Assembly: GCA_903926695.1 (NCBI GenBank)
Contig: CAIYKK010000026.1
Span: forward strand, 1-5,248
Length of the DNA stretch: 5,248 nt
Direction of reading: 5' to 3'
Source of the DNA: an uncultured Burkholderiales bacterium
Lineage (GTDB): Bacteria > Pseudomonadota > Gammaproteobacteria > Burkholderiales > Burkholderiaceae_C
Shown here in pieces: positions 5,240 through 5,248 of the stretch. A model generated the notes under the pieces. The model was given only the letters and a program-made list of their open reading frames with translations, was not told where the DNA came from and searched no databases. Both the position numbers and the translations under genes were made by a program. How positions within the stretch are numbered: the stretch's first letter is position 1; each line of letters starts with the position of its first letter.

Positions 5240-5248
5240 GCAGACTGG

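Noticed and set aside
1..5248. A previously undescribed multi-gene system
   Set aside because: All genes but one belong to well-known housekeeping families in expected arrangements. Only the small repeat peptide is uncharacterised, and nothing links it functionally to its neighbours.

Overview
The window looks like a piece of a high-GC betaproteobacterial chromosome, most likely Burkholderiales and probably Comamonadaceae (Polaromonas/Rhodoferax/Acidovorax-like). The protein sequences (UbiA, ProC and the L14-L18 ribosomal proteins) are of proteobacterial type. The placement of ubiA and proC just before an rplN-led ribosomal cluster agrees with my memory of that family. The family assignment is inference; no search was run.

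Layout. Positions 1-614 (+) hold the 3' two-thirds of ubiA, a ubiquinone-pathway prenyltransferase cut by the window edge. Two adjacent hairpins (617-663) lie between ubiA and a converging small gene at 681-893 (-). That gene encodes a 70-residue secreted Ala/Lys/His-rich peptide built on a 12-bp tandem repeat and is the least characterised gene here. Upstream of it, on the same strand, is proC (1055-1891, -), the last enzyme of proline synthesis. Next is a 443-bp divergent intergenic region (1892-2334) with a heptamer tandem repeat, a short inverted repeat and a near-consensus sigma-70 promoter (2158-2186) preceded by AT-rich DNA.

From 2335 to the end (+) runs the front part of the spc ribosomal protein operon in canonical order: rplN, rplX, rplE, rpsN, rpsH, rplF, rplR (L14, L24, L5, S14, S8, L6, L18). 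All seven are full length and tightly spaced (2-24 bp gaps), and most have clear Shine-Dalgarno sequences. rpsE is expected just past the right edge. rpsQ and the S10 operon, which precede rplN directly in E. coli, are not upstream here, so this operon appears to be driven by its own promoter.

How it works together. The ribosomal genes form one co-transcribed unit for stoichiometric subunit assembly. ubiA, the small secreted-peptide gene and proC are separate housekeeping or accessory units with no evident functional link to it. I see no mobile element, CRISPR array, RNA gene, toxin-antitoxin pair or defence system. The points worth a second look are the KAKH-repeat peptide and its double-hairpin 3' end, the split spc promoter and leader, and several strong hairpins inside the ribosomal coding sequences.
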